From Pseudomonas syringae pv. cilantro (lineage in GTDB: Bacteria; Pseudomonadota; Gammaproteobacteria; Pseudomonadales; Pseudomonadaceae): a stretch of 55,778 nt of DNA. The DNA lies in contig NZ_LGLN01000033.1 of assembly GCF_001293775.1 (NCBI RefSeq), positions 201,808 through 257,585 on the forward strand. Direction: 5' to 3'. The notes under the pieces are model-generated. The model saw only the letters and a program-made list of their open reading frames with translations. It was not told the origin of the DNA and made no database searches. Shown here one piece after another: positions 19,101 to 27,296 of this stretch (its first letter is position 1; the number at the start of each line of letters is the position of its first letter). The translations under genes and the position numbers were made by a program.

Positions 19101-21078
19101 TATCGCATCGGGCCGACGTGACCGGGTTGCTGAGCTATTGCGCATGCAACCGATCAAGCCCGGGCTCAAATGGCCGCAGCGTTTACCGGATGGTCGAACG
19201 GGTTACCCCATGAGCGGGCGCTTGCGCGGTTTCTTTCGTCGGCTGGGTATCGGTGCTTTCAGTCATTCGCCCGAGCTTGCGGTAAAAAGTCTGTACCCGG
19301 ATTTTTCCGGTGCCGAGGTGGCGAGCTTTCTGAGCGAGTTGCGTGCCGAACATACTGGAGCCGCCGGGCAGTTGCAGGGCTTCGTTCGGCAAAGGTTGCG
19401 CAGCCTCGCCGATGAGCTGAGCAACCTTCAGACCACCTTGGGCGCCTGGGTAGATGAAACGCCGTTCTCTGCGCTGCGCACTGCGAGAGAAGTTGCGACG
19501 AGGCGCATTCACGGATGCTGGAGAAGACTCAGCGTGCACTGCAGAAACTTTCAGGGTGAGTTTTTAGGCTATGCGCTCGATCTGGACAATCTACGCGTAG
19601 GAGAAATACCGGACATCGCCGCCAGCTTTGCGCATGTGGCAGTCCTGAAAGCGCGCAACATGCAGCTGACTCAATCGCAAACGGACGCACTGCTGAGAAA
19701 TTTCAGCAACTTGCGATCGCTGAGTCTGGACTTCAATAATCTGCAATCCATGCCGGAGTCGATAGCACACATGACCCTGCTGGCAGAGTTGTCACTCAGC
19801 CATAACCCTTTGCAGTGGACTGAAGCGTCCAACACTATTTTGCGAAATCTGAACCGACTGGAGATTCTGGACCTTAACTTTTGCGCGCTTGGCGCCGACG
19901 CGAGCATCAGTGCAATCAACTCATTGCGCCTGCTGTTTTTGCGCAGCACGGGTATTGAAACATTACCCCGATGGAACTGGTTACGGTCTGATTTGCTTCG
20001 TATCGATCTGCGCGATAACCGCATCTCGGAAATATCGCTCGATGAACTGGATAACATCGATCGCTCGCTCAGTTCCTCCCGCCTTCACCTGCACCTGAAC
20101 GGCAACCCGCTGAGTTCCCCGACACTGGCGCATATCAGGCTGTTTCGCGATGGCAGGCTACGATCGCGCTGGGGGGTTACTGTTACCCCGAACCGTCAGC
20201 CGCTTGCGGCCGGGCCAGACAGCACGCCATGGCTCGCCGGTCTTGATCGTGAGCGGATGAGTGCCCGGACAACGCTTTGGCAAGACCTGCGAGCCAGCAC
20301 CGGATCTACGGATTTCTTTCAGATGCTGAGTGATCTGACGCACTCGGCTGACTTTTCCAACAACCGGGAAGAGCTCACCGAACGCGTCTGGGCGATGATC
20401 ACGTCGGCCGCTGCAAGCAGGGAGCTGCGCCTTCAGTTATTCGATCTGGCTGCACATCCTCAGACATGTGGCGATGGACTGGCATTGATATTTGGCGATA
20501 TGGAGATTCATGTACGGCTGTTCTCGATCATGTCGTCCGCGTCTGAAGCCGCGCAGCCTCTGGCGCTGTTCAAAATGAGCCGTAGCCTGGACCGTCTGGA
20601 TCAACTGGAAAAAATTGCCCGGCGGGACATCGCGCGTCGTCAGGAAATGCGCGAGCCCGTGGATGAAGCGGAAGTGCGGTTGACCTATCGCATCGGTCTG
20701 CAGGCGCGACTCGAGCTGCCCGGTCAGCCCAGGACCATGTTGTTCAGCAACATGGCGCGGGTCACTGATACGGATCTGGATGCTGCGTACACTGAAATAA
20801 CCACCCGCGAAGGCACTCGGGCGTTTTTCGAGTCGCTGGTCGCCAGGGAGTTCTGGATGAGTTATCTGGAAGTTCGTTATGCCCCCGATTTCGAGCCGGT
20901 AAAAATGCCGTTTCTCCAGCGCCTCGCCGCCCTGGATGAACTGCCGCCGAACCAGCAGTCCGATCAGCAGTATCTCGATCAGATTGCGCAAATCGCCAAA
21001 GAGCGTGAGCAGGCAGTCAATGACTTCGCGATCAGTCTTTCCAGGCAGATTTCGACCACGATGAACATAAGGCCTTAA
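16183..21078 (+). CDS. Giant leucine-rich-repeat protein with NEL-type E3 ubiquitin ligase domain
   Basis: This is a 1631-residue protein. The N-terminal two-thirds resembles the dermonecrotic-toxin-like region (DUF6543 type) found in large Pseudomonas proteins and has a hydrophobic patch near 426-460 (GLFVPVLGEVMAVVAIYQLA). Leucine-rich repeats run from about 1150 to 1320 (LRSLSLDFNNL, LLAELSLSHNPL, LEILDLNF, LLRIDLRDNRI). A C-terminal domain like the NEL ligases of IpaH/SspH/SlrP carries the Cys-x-Asp signature in HPQTCGDGLAL, with Cys1429 as the expected ubiquitin-accepting residue. NEL enzymes are type III effectors that ubiquitinate host proteins. There is no Sec signal and no hrp box. 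The start is uncertain (weak ribosome site; another ATG at 16123). The fold assignment is strong; delivery route and target are unknown. Confidence 0.85.
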   Translation: MFSVNIAPETQAAPATQLPAQQLDAAPFEADHPNAQFIRDNLPAWYLNAPAALRQALHASQQNSMRSWHVLEPIRNRLISAQKFAAPLLSQAFSERFKLALDVEAFQLMTWRYDSAWKPAPLEQTLLQAALQNFASSNRSRFDPYSAILRTGGLRYWLIDSAERRYKVEYKDRLNINLEQFADFCHDLDLGARYQTHLNSIFKPSTPDAAKAVAAAFIGCERDAVEVLAHTAMMKGDITEAAYQMLLNMVKPADPRRWDGKGLRYCQLHMLDTYAFSGCLLHGALLIQQNLPDPDSGPCVVYLPSEPSHPIKQYASLQALNASLVQALDSEGYRRYFSRFISLSQSPEFFSRLKSRLYPAPAHTLDVNADLLLQTQPFSKPPCELLYEHLLAKTYGDSRAIAVPSAQADQQARDVLLESLKDNGMNVLNAAGLFVPVLGEVMAVVAIYQLASAAFVAYEDWTHGEVEEAMQHIYDIGENVAQMLVLGSVAGAVARLEPSMFIESLVQKRVDGSIRLGKPSVKAFADTVSLPEGLAVNALGLYEFDGKTWLPLDGKLYRVEADAAGVNWRIKHPVDERSYAPKLKHNGAGIWHHEWENPMGWDEVKAFRRLSPACDAFTEDEIHKVMRITGTSEGVLRQIHVESLQPPALLNDAIQRVGIERELQGCIEALKADDLPEVSVAHIQPWMKLLASSPRWRTDRGLLLVDADGNMLDAWNAGSQMTLSSHAVGPTGNLTQVLEQLLEGLTPDENTLLTGTGSTDKTARVQGLKHHLASYAERHVEQLLAGVQALENRSSDPLVELLQRDFGRLPDSVALELVSMASDADKAWMTSEKRIPLELAEHAREYQQQLRINRAIEGFYRNSTDNPDTYVAGLGLLRDLPGWRGDISIDLLKDTLEGDEIANLESTQAGAVHRILVSTGEGFQRFSHSGDSIGDADQPFFSALLDTLTDEARINLELPLNADAEQLRSLSGRIASGRRDRVAELLRMQPIKPGLKWPQRLPDGRTGYPMSGRLRGFFRRLGIGAFSHSPELAVKSLYPDFSGAEVASFLSELRAEHTGAAGQLQGFVRQRLRSLADELSNLQTTLGAWVDETPFSALRTAREVATRRIHGCWRRLSVHCRNFQGEFLGYALDLDNLRVGEIPDIAASFAHVAVLKARNMQLTQSQTDALLRNFSNLRSLSLDFNNLQSMPESIAHMTLLAELSLSHNPLQWTEASNTILRNLNRLEILDLNFCALGADASISAINSLRLLFLRSTGIETLPRWNWLRSDLLRIDLRDNRISEISLDELDNIDRSLSSSRLHLHLNGNPLSSPTLAHIRLFRDGRLRSRWGVTVTPNRQPLAAGPDSTPWLAGLDRERMSARTTLWQDLRASTGSTDFFQMLSDLTHSADFSNNREELTERVWAMITSAAASRELRLQLFDLAAHPQTCGDGLALIFGDMEIHVRLFSIMSSASEAAQPLALFKMSRSLDRLDQLEKIARRDIARRQEMREPVDEAEVRLTYRIGLQARLELPGQPRTMLFSNMARVTDTDLDAAYTEITTREGTRAFFESLVAREFWMSYLEVRYAPDFEPVKMPFLQRLAALDELPPNQQSDQQYLDQIAQIAKEREQAVNDFAISLSRQISTTMNIRP

Positions 21079-21120
21079 TAAGGGATACTCTTCACAACGT
21101 CTGCTCACCGGGGAACCTGC

Positions 21121-22248
21121 ATGCCCGTTCACGTTATCGACAGCCTCAGCACCGTCGCGCCTGCTCAATGGGACGCACTGGTGCCGGGCAATCAGCCGTT
21201 CCTGCGCCATGCCTTTCTCAGCTCGCTGGAAGACAGCGGCAGCCTCGGACCGCGCTCCGGTTGGCGTGCCGAGCATATACTGCACTACGAAAACGATCAG
21301 TTGGTGGCGGCGTTACCGGCTTATCGAAAGTGGCATTCGTACGGCGAGTACGTGTTCGACCACGGCTGGGCAGACGCCTGTCGCCGTGCTGGCATTGCTT
21401 ATTACCCCAAGCTGCTGGTGGCCGTGCCGTTCAGCCCGGTCGGCGGCTCGCGCATTCTGTCTGCAACGCCTCAGGGCGGCATGGAGCTGCTCAGCGATTT
21501 GCCGGCGTATCTGCAGAGCGAAGGGCTGTCGAGCGCCCATGTGAATTTCACTGACCCGGCTGCCGATGCTTTGCTTGAAACGCAGTCGGGCTGGCTGCAG
21601 CGGATTGGTTGCCAGTTCCACTGGCATAACCGTGGCTACCGGGATTTTCAGGACTTTCTTGACGCATTGAGTTCGCGCAAGCGCAAACAGATGCGCAAAG
21701 AGCGTGAACAGGTGGCGGGGCAGGGCATCGCGTTTGAATGGCTACAAGGCGCGCAGATGACCGAAGTGCTGTGGGACTTCGTCTATGCGTGCTACTCCAA
21801 CACCTACGAAGTCCGTGGGCAGGCGCCTTACCTGACCCGTGAATTCTTCAGCCTGCTGGCCGAGCGCATGCCCGAGTCGATCCGGGTGGTCATCGCGCTG
21901 CAAGGTTCCCGCCCGGTGGCCATGGCCTTCAGCCTGATCGGTGGCGACAGCTTCTACGGTCGCTACTGGGGCTGTCTGGCTGAATTCGACCGCCTGCACT
22001 TCGAGACCTGTTTCTATCAGGGCATGGACTACGCGATAGCCCACGGCCTGCAACGATTCGACGCCGGTGCGCAGGGCGAACATAAACTGATCCGCGGTTT
22101 TGAACCACAGATCACCCGTTCATGGCACTACCTCATGCATCCTGGCTTGAAGGATGCGGTCAGCGACTTTCTGCAGCAGGAGCGAGCGGGCGTGCTGGCG
22201 TATGCAGAAGATGCGCGCAGTGCGTTGCCGTATCGGCAGGCGGAGTAG
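21121..22248 (+). CDS. GNAT/FemAB-like acetyltransferase (DUF482 family)
   Basis: This is a 375-residue soluble protein of the DUF482 (COG3146) family, related to GNAT and FemAB-type aminoacyl/acetyl transferases. Typical stretches are visible: FLRHAFLSSLEDSGS near the start, SSRKRKQMRKEREQV at about 180, EVRGQAPYLTREFF near 230 and FDAGAQGEHKLIRGFEP near 320. The biochemical function of this family is not established; an N-acyl transfer reaction is inferred. It starts 42 bases after the NEL gene and could be co-transcribed with it. It is followed by a REP element and a convergent ABC transporter gene. Confidence 0.85.
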   Translation: MPVHVIDSLSTVAPAQWDALVPGNQPFLRHAFLSSLEDSGSLGPRSGWRAEHILHYENDQLVAALPAYRKWHSYGEYVFDHGWADACRRAGIAYYPKLLVAVPFSPVGGSRILSATPQGGMELLSDLPAYLQSEGLSSAHVNFTDPAADALLETQSGWLQRIGCQFHWHNRGYRDFQDFLDALSSRKRKQMRKEREQVAGQGIAFEWLQGAQMTEVLWDFVYACYSNTYEVRGQAPYLTREFFSLLAERMPESIRVVIALQGSRPVAMAFSLIGGDSFYGRYWGCLAEFDRLHFETCFYQGMDYAIAHGLQRFDAGAQGEHKLIRGFEPQITRSWHYLMHPGLKDAVSDFLQQERAGVLAYAEDARSALPYRQAE

Positions 22249-22274
22249 CAAATGGATCACTGCCCCTGAGGATC

Positions 22275-22315
22275 TTGTGGGAGCGAGCCGGGCGACGCTT
22301 CGCTTGCTCGCGAAG
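22275..22315. repeat. REP element
   Basis: The sequence beginning TTGTGGGAGCGAGCCGGGCG is the familiar Pseudomonas REP hairpin (GTGGGAGCG...). The same element in reverse orientation lies at 55731-55768. It sits between convergent genes, where REP elements usually occur. Confidence 0.85.
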
Positions 22316-22335
22316 AGGCCAGCAGCCTCCCCATA

Positions 22336-24168
22336 TTAATCCACCCCTACAAATCCACCCGTCTGATGCTGCCATAACCTGGCATACAACCCGCCACGGG
22401 CCAGCAATTCTGCGTGAGTGCCGGTTTCGGCGATCTGGCCTTTTTCCAGGACCACCAGCCGATCCATCCGGGCGATGGTCGACAAGCGGTGGGCGATGGC
22501 GATGACCGTTTTGCCTTGCATCAACGTCTCCAGGCTCTCCTGAATCGCCGCCTCGACTTCGGAATCGAGCGCCGAGGTGGCTTCGTCCATGATCAGAATC
22601 GGTGCGTCCTTGAGCAGCACACGGGTGATCGCGATACGCTGGCGCTGACCGCCGGACAGTTTCACGCCGCGCTCACCGACGTGAGCATCAAAGCCGGTGC
22701 GGCCTTCGGAGTCCGACAGCAGTGGAATGAACTCGTCGGCACGGGCCTTGTGAATGGATTCCCAGAGCTGTTCATCGGTGGCGTGCGGATTGCCATACAG
22801 CAGGTTTTCGCGAATCGAACGGTGCAGCAGCGAGGTGTCCTGGGTGATCATGCCGATCTGCGCACGCAGGCTTTCCTGCGTAATCTCGGAAATATCCTGG
22901 CCGTCGATCAGAATCCTGCCACCTTGCACGTCGTACATGCGCAACAGCAGATTCACCAGCGTCGATTTGCCCGCGCCCGAAGGCCCGATCAAGCCGATTT
23001 TCTCACCCGGTTTGATGTCCAGGTTGAGGTTGTGAATGATCCCGTTGCCATTGCCATAATGAAAATCGACGCCATCGAACTTCACGCCGCCCTTGTCGAT
23101 CTTTAGCGGCAGGGCGCCTGGCCGGTCGTTGACCGTGACCGGTTGCGAAATGCTTTCCAGGCCATCCTGCACCGTACCGATGTTCTCGAAGATGCCGTTG
23201 ACCACCCACATGATCCAGCCGGACATGTTGACGATACGAATCACCAGGCCTGTGGCCAGCGCAATTGCACCGACCGAGATCATCGATTGGGTCCACAGCC
23301 ACAGCGCCAGCCCGGTGGTGGTGACAATCAGCACGCCGTTCATGCTGGTGATGGTGGCGTCCATCGAGGTCACGACGCGGCCGGCCAGCTGACTTTTTTC
23401 GGTGTGATCGCGCATCGCCTCGCGGGCGTATTGCTGTTCGTGATTGGTGTGGGCGAACAGTTTCAGCGTGGTGATGTTGGTGTAGCCATCGACAATCCGG
23501 CCCATCAGCCTGGAACGGGCATCGGACGAATCCACCGAACGCTGTTTCACTCTGGGCACGAAGTACATCAGGGCGAGGATGAACGCTGCGATCCAGGTGC
23601 CCAGCGGAATCATCAGGCGCCAGTCCGCTTCGGCGAACAGCACCATGGCGCTGACCGCATAGATCAGTACATGCCACAGCGCGTCCACCGACTGCACCGC
23701 CGAGTCGCGCAGCGAGTTACCGGTCTGCATGATGCGCTGGGCGATGCGCCCGGCGAAGTCATTCTGGAAGAAGTTCACGCTCTGCTTGAGCACGTAGCTG
23801 TAGTTTTGCCAGCGAATCAGGTTGGTCATGCCCGGGCTGATGGTCTGATGCACCAGCAGGTCGTGCAGGCCGACAAAGATCGGGCGCAGCAGCAAGGCCA
23901 CGACCATCATCCAGATCAGCTCCGAGCCGTGAATGCTGAAGAAGTCCTTGGGCGGTGTGCTTTGTGCCAGGTCGATGATGCGGCTCAGGTAGCTGAACAG
24001 CGATACCTCGATCAACGCCCCGATCAGCCCGACACACAGCAACGCGGTGAAAGTCGGCCATACCTGACGCAGGTAGTACAGATAAAACGCGAAGACGGTA
24101 TTGGGCGGGGCGGCGGTAGGAGCGTCTTTGAAGATGTCGATCAGCTTTTCAAAACGACGATAAAGCAT
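22336..24168 (-). CDS. ABC transporter, fused permease and ATPase (MsbA/exporter type)
   Basis: This half-transporter has 610 residues: six predicted membrane helices in the first ~330 residues, then an ATP-binding domain. Walker A (GPSGAGKS) ends at Ser402, the Q-loop is in IGMITQDTSLL, the signature LSGGQ is at 504-508, Walker B (ILIMDEATSALD) follows at about 527, and the H-loop is AHRLST. It is an inner-membrane exporter that works as a dimer. The substrate is unknown; lipids, peptides and drugs are all possible. It has no C39 peptidase domain and no neighbouring membrane-fusion protein, so a type I secretion role is unlikely. It matches, as I recall, PAO1 PA3228, followed there by ppiA, a hydrolase and a LysR gene exactly as here. 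Confidence 0.93.
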   Translation of the reverse strand: MLYRRFEKLIDIFKDAPTAAPPNTVFAFYLYYLRQVWPTFTALLCVGLIGALIEVSLFSYLSRIIDLAQSTPPKDFFSIHGSELIWMMVVALLLRPIFVGLHDLLVHQTISPGMTNLIRWQNYSYVLKQSVNFFQNDFAGRIAQRIMQTGNSLRDSAVQSVDALWHVLIYAVSAMVLFAEADWRLMIPLGTWIAAFILALMYFVPRVKQRSVDSSDARSRLMGRIVDGYTNITTLKLFAHTNHEQQYAREAMRDHTEKSQLAGRVVTSMDATITSMNGVLIVTTTGLALWLWTQSMISVGAIALATGLVIRIVNMSGWIMWVVNGIFENIGTVQDGLESISQPVTVNDRPGALPLKIDKGGVKFDGVDFHYGNGNGIIHNLNLDIKPGEKIGLIGPSGAGKSTLVNLLLRMYDVQGGRILIDGQDISEITQESLRAQIGMITQDTSLLHRSIRENLLYGNPHATDEQLWESIHKARADEFIPLLSDSEGRTGFDAHVGERGVKLSGGQRQRIAITRVLLKDAPILIMDEATSALDSEVEAAIQESLETLMQGKTVIAIAHRLSTIARMDRLVVLEKGQIAETGTHAELLARGGLYARLWQHQTGGFVGVD

Positions 24169-24269
24169 TGGCTATCAGACCCACGCAGGGTGGGCTCTCC
24201 TTGATAAATAGAGGCTGTCCCGGCCGCGCCGCACGGGCCGGAAAGGCTTCGTGCGGTACAGGTTTCCGA

Positions 24270-24833
24270 TCAGTCGACGCGCTTGGCGGACTTGATCAGG
24301 ATCGGGTCGACAGGCACGTTTTGCATGCCTTTCTGGTTGTTCGTGCGGGCGTTGACGATGTTGTCGACCACGTCCATGCCTTTGACGACTTTGCCGAATA
24401 CCGCATAACCGAAGTCACGGGCACCGTTGTCGAGCATCGCGTTGTCGTTGGTGTTGATGAAGAACTGGCTGGTGGCCGAGTTCACGTCCGAAGTACGGGC
24501 CATGGCAATCGTGCCGCGCACGTTATGCAGGCCATTTTGCGCCTCGTTCTTGATCGGGCCCTTGGTGGGCTTCTGAACCAGTTGCCGGGTGAAGCCACCG
24601 CCCTGGACCATGAAGCCCGGAATTACCCGGTGAAAAATGGTATTGCTGTAAAAACCGCTATCGACGTAACCCAGAAAATTCGCGGTGCTGAGCGGCGCTT
24701 TGGTGTCTGCCAGTTCGATTTCAATCTGCCCGAAGCTGGTGTCGAATACCACATGCGTGGCCTTGTCTTGAGCTGCCATCAGGTTGGCGGCAAACAGCAC
24801 GGAGCAGGCGGTGAGAGCGATTTTTTTCAGCAT
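24270..24833 (-). CDS. ppiA: Periplasmic peptidyl-prolyl cis-trans isomerase PpiA
   Basis: This is a cyclophilin of 187 residues with a Sec signal peptide ([20 protein letters not shown], cleavage before AQDK), so it catalyses proline isomerisation during protein folding in the periplasm. Cyclophilin motifs are present: [13 protein letters not shown] at about 64-76, with the catalytic Arg, and then [17 protein letters not shown]. The ATG at 24833 fits the signal peptide. It lies between the ABC transporter and the hydrolase, all on the minus strand, but gaps of about 100 bases leave operon status open. Confidence 0.95.
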   Translation of the reverse strand: MLKKIALTACSVLFAANLMAAQDKATHVVFDTSFGQIEIELADTKAPLSTANFLGYVDSGFYSNTIFHRVIPGFMVQGGGFTRQLVQKPTKGPIKNEAQNGLHNVRGTIAMARTSDVNSATSQFFINTNDNAMLDNGARDFGYAVFGKVVKGMDVVDNIVNARTNNQKGMQNVPVDPILIKSAKRVD

Positions 24834-24961
24834 GTGGCAACACGTCCTTCATTGAGAGATATCGACTGTGGCCGCCAAGGAAAGCACGTTTGGCTTTTTT
24901 TGCCCAGCTTTTGCCTCGCCAAGGTCTGCGCTGCCGCAGGCGAACGATCCGCACACGGTTT

Positions 24962-25750
24962 TCAGACCCCGGTACTGTCGATGAATTCCAGCAGCGTGCG
25001 GTTGAATCGCTCAGGCTGATCCAGCGGCGTGGCATGCCGTGAGTCGCTGATGACGACCAGTCGGGCGTCAGGCATGCGTTTCACGTAATCCTCTTTGAGC
25101 GATACCGGCGTGTAGTCATGCTCTGCCGCGATGACCAGGGTCGGGCAAGTGATGCGCGCCAGATGCTGTTCCACGCCCCAGCCGACGATGGCGTCAAAAC
25201 TGGCGAGGTAGGCGCGCTTGTCATTCCGGCCCCAGCGCTCGGCCATCGTGCGCCGCAGCTCGGCCTGCTCCGGTTTGGGAAACAGCAGCTTGCCCAAGGC
25301 CTGCCCCAGGGTTGCCATGCCGACAACGCGCGACAGCGTCCAGCGTCTGGCCCATTGCCAGAGATCACCCGGGCTTCGGACTTTGACCTGCGGCGCGCTG
25401 TTGACGATGCACAGGCTCTTGAGCAACGCCGGCTGATCGACGGCCAGTTGAAAGCCGACCATGCCGCCCATCGACAGGCCGACCACATGCACCGGGCCGA
25501 GTCGGAGATGTTCGATCAGCGCTTGCACGTCGTTGCTCATGCCCTGAATGCTGTAGCGCTCATGGGGCTTGTCCGAGCGCCCGTGGCCGCGCAGGTCCAT
25601 GACGATGACGCGATAGCGCGCGGCCAGCGCCGGGATCTGGTACTCCCAGTCCTGACAGCTGGACCCCAGGCCGTGCAGCAGCAGGACCGGTTCGCCCTGG
25701 CCGTATTCTTCATAGTGCAGCGTGCACTCGTCATGTTCGAAGAACGCCAT
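24962..25750 (-). CDS. Alpha/beta hydrolase
   Basis: This is a 262-residue alpha/beta-hydrolase-fold enzyme. The oxyanion-hole HGLGSS is near residue 26, the nucleophile elbow GLSMGG lies at about 91-96 (Ser the nucleophile), an Asp of the triad is in the AEHDYTPV region, and His is in SRHATPLD near 240. Members of this group include esterases, lactonases and 3-oxoadipate enol-lactonase-like enzymes. The catechol-pathway genes expected for the last are absent, so the substrate is left open. It is cytoplasmic with no signal. Its start is 13 bases from the end of the LysR gene upstream on the same strand, so the two are probably co-transcribed. Confidence 0.9.
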   Translation of the reverse strand: MAFFEHDECTLHYEEYGQGEPVLLLHGLGSSCQDWEYQIPALAARYRVIVMDLRGHGRSDKPHERYSIQGMSNDVQALIEHLRLGPVHVVGLSMGGMVGFQLAVDQPALLKSLCIVNSAPQVKVRSPGDLWQWARRWTLSRVVGMATLGQALGKLLFPKPEQAELRRTMAERWGRNDKRAYLASFDAIVGWGVEQHLARITCPTLVIAAEHDYTPVSLKEDYVKRMPDARLVVISDSRHATPLDQPERFNRTLLEFIDSTGV

Positions 25751-25763
25751 CTGCCTACTCCTG

Positions 25764-26687
25764 TCAGGCGTGTCGGGGTGCTGGCAGCGCAGCAGTCAGT
25801 GGTGCGGTATCAAAACCGCGGATCAGGTCGACCAGAATCTGCGTCGCCGGGCCCAGCGGTTTGTCTTTGCTGGAGTAAAGATAGAACGTCGGGTTGCGGA
25901 CGCCACCCTTGTCGAGCGGCAGGGGCTTGAGCAGCCCTTCGCGCAACTCGCGTTCGATCATGTGCCGGGGCAGCCACGCAAAACCCAGGCCGTTGCTGAC
26001 AAAGGTCGCCGCCGTGCCGAGACTGCCGACCGTCCAGCGCTGTTCGGCGCCGAGCCAGCCGAAATCTCTCGGCTGCTGCCTGCCTGAGTCGCGAATCACC
26101 ACCTGCAACTGGCTTTCCAGGTCTTGAAAGGTCAATTCGCGATTGGCCTGATGCAGTGCGTGGTCCGGGTGGGCAACGGCGACGAACTCGACCGAGCTCA
26201 TTTCCGTGCCGAGATGGCCTGCGATGCTGTAGCCGCTGATGGCCAGGTCTGCGACCCCTTCGAGTAACACTTCCTCGACCCCGGACAGCACCTCTTCGCG
26301 CAGACGAACCCGGCAGCCGCGGCTTTGCGGCATGAACGCGGTCAGCGCCCTGACCAGCCGTGCCGATGGGTAGGCCGCGTCGATCACCAGTCGCACCTCG
26401 GCTTCCCAGCCCTGTTCCATGTGATGGGCGAGGTCTTCCAGCTGGCTGGCCTGCTTGACCAGTTGCCGCGAGCGACGCAGCAACACGCCGCCGGCCTCGG
26501 TGAGCACAGCCTTGCGCCCGTCGATACGCAGCAGCGGCACGCCGAGCTGTTCCTGCATGCGAGCCACGGTATAACTTACGGATGATTGCGAACGATGCAA
26601 GGCTTCGGCCGCCTGGGCAAAACCGCCATGATCGACAACGGCTTGCAACGTGCGCCACTGGTCGAGCGTCACGCGGGGCGCTTTCAT
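25764..26687 (-). CDS. LysR-family transcriptional regulator
   Basis: This regulator has 307 residues. The winged HTH (VTLDQWRTLQAVVDHGGFAQAAEALHRSQSSVSYTVARMQEQ) occupies the first ~60 and a substrate-binding domain follows. I chose the ATG at 26687 (MKAPRVTLDQW) over an upstream start because the HTH then begins normally. It is divergent from the small secreted gene at 26755 with only 67 bases between, and upstream of the hydrolase gene on its own strand. The target is probably one of these neighbours (inference). It corresponds to PAO1 PA3225 by order. Confidence 0.92.
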   Translation of the reverse strand: MKAPRVTLDQWRTLQAVVDHGGFAQAAEALHRSQSSVSYTVARMQEQLGVPLLRIDGRKAVLTEAGGVLLRRSRQLVKQASQLEDLAHHMEQGWEAEVRLVIDAAYPSARLVRALTAFMPQSRGCRVRLREEVLSGVEEVLLEGVADLAISGYSIAGHLGTEMSSVEFVAVAHPDHALHQANRELTFQDLESQLQVVIRDSGRQQPRDFGWLGAEQRWTVGSLGTAATFVSNGLGFAWLPRHMIERELREGLLKPLPLDKGGVRNPTFYLYSSKDKPLGPATQILVDLIRGFDTAPLTAALPAPRHA

Positions 26688-26754
26688 GCTGTAATTCCTC
26701 TTTAATGTGCTGGCTATTGTTCTACTCTGACAATCCCGTCCCGGAGACCGCCGA

Positions 26755-27069
26755 ATGAATCGACTGTGTTGTTTACTGCTGGTCATGTTGCCTGTCACAG
26801 CGTTTGCGTACCCTATCGAAGTGGAAAAGCAGTACCAGGACGTGAAGATCGACTACGCAACCCATGATGTCTATCACGACACCGGGGCGATCACCGTCAA
26901 CAACTACGGTGACGTAGACGCCAGATGTTCAGTAGTGTTCACCAATGGGCCAGAAGCGCCGCGCACCCGGCGTGTGCAGGTGGGGGCAGGCAAGAGCGTT
27001 GACGTGTCGTCCAAATTCAATCGCAGCATTATCAAGTTGCGCATCAGACTCACCTGTCAGCCAGCCTGA
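26755..27069 (+). CDS. Small secreted protein, 104 aa
   Basis: This small protein has a Sec signal peptide (LCCLLLVMLPVTAFA, cleavage before YPIEVEK), so it is exported to the periplasm. The mature part has two cysteines (ARCSVVF and RLTCQ) that could form one disulfide, and beta-rich sequence resembling a pilus-chaperone-like or transthyretin-like fold. No catalytic motif is visible. Such proteins are, as I recall, conserved in Pseudomonas and sometimes labelled phosphoglycerate kinase, which this length rules out. The ATG has GGAG 8-9 bases upstream. It is divergent from the LysR gene. Confidence 0.85.
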   Translation: MNRLCCLLLVMLPVTAFAYPIEVEKQYQDVKIDYATHDVYHDTGAITVNNYGDVDARCSVVFTNGPEAPRTRRVQVGAGKSVDVSSKFNRSIIKLRIRLTCQPA

Positions 27070-27210
27070 GAGTAGAGCGCTCTTATGGATAAAACAAATT
27101 TATGGATGAGGGGGAGAGAGGCTTCGCGTTTTTGATCGAAACGTTGATTTTGAAGTGAGATTTTGGCGGGTGGGATTCACAAATCTGCACCGCGCCGCAC
27201 ACTCAAGATC

Positions 27211-27252
27211 GGACGCGGAGCGTCCAGAACTGGATGTCGACGCAGAGCGTCG
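27211..27252. repeat. Two small palindromes of the family seen at 10495-10617
   Basis: GGACGC-GGA-GCGTCC (27211-27225) and CGACGC-AGA-GCGTCG (27238-27252). The flank ACTCAAGATCGGACGC closely repeats ATTCAGGATCGGACGC at 10563-10578. The 227-base gap 27070-27296 contains this repeat and no gene. Confidence 0.8.
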
Positions 27253-27296
27253 CACGATAGTTGATATTCGACCGTGAGCGCGGAACGTGGTCGCTC

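Noticed and set aside
22336..24168. The ABC transporter as the exporter of the PsmE epimerase
   Set aside because: It lacks the membrane-fusion and outer-membrane partners and resembles lipid/drug exporters; the position is conserved in species without psmE, as far as I recall.
24885..24906. GCCAA...TTGGC followed by seven T as a terminator
   Set aside because: Only a 5-bp stem, on the strand opposite the surrounding genes, with no transcript to end.
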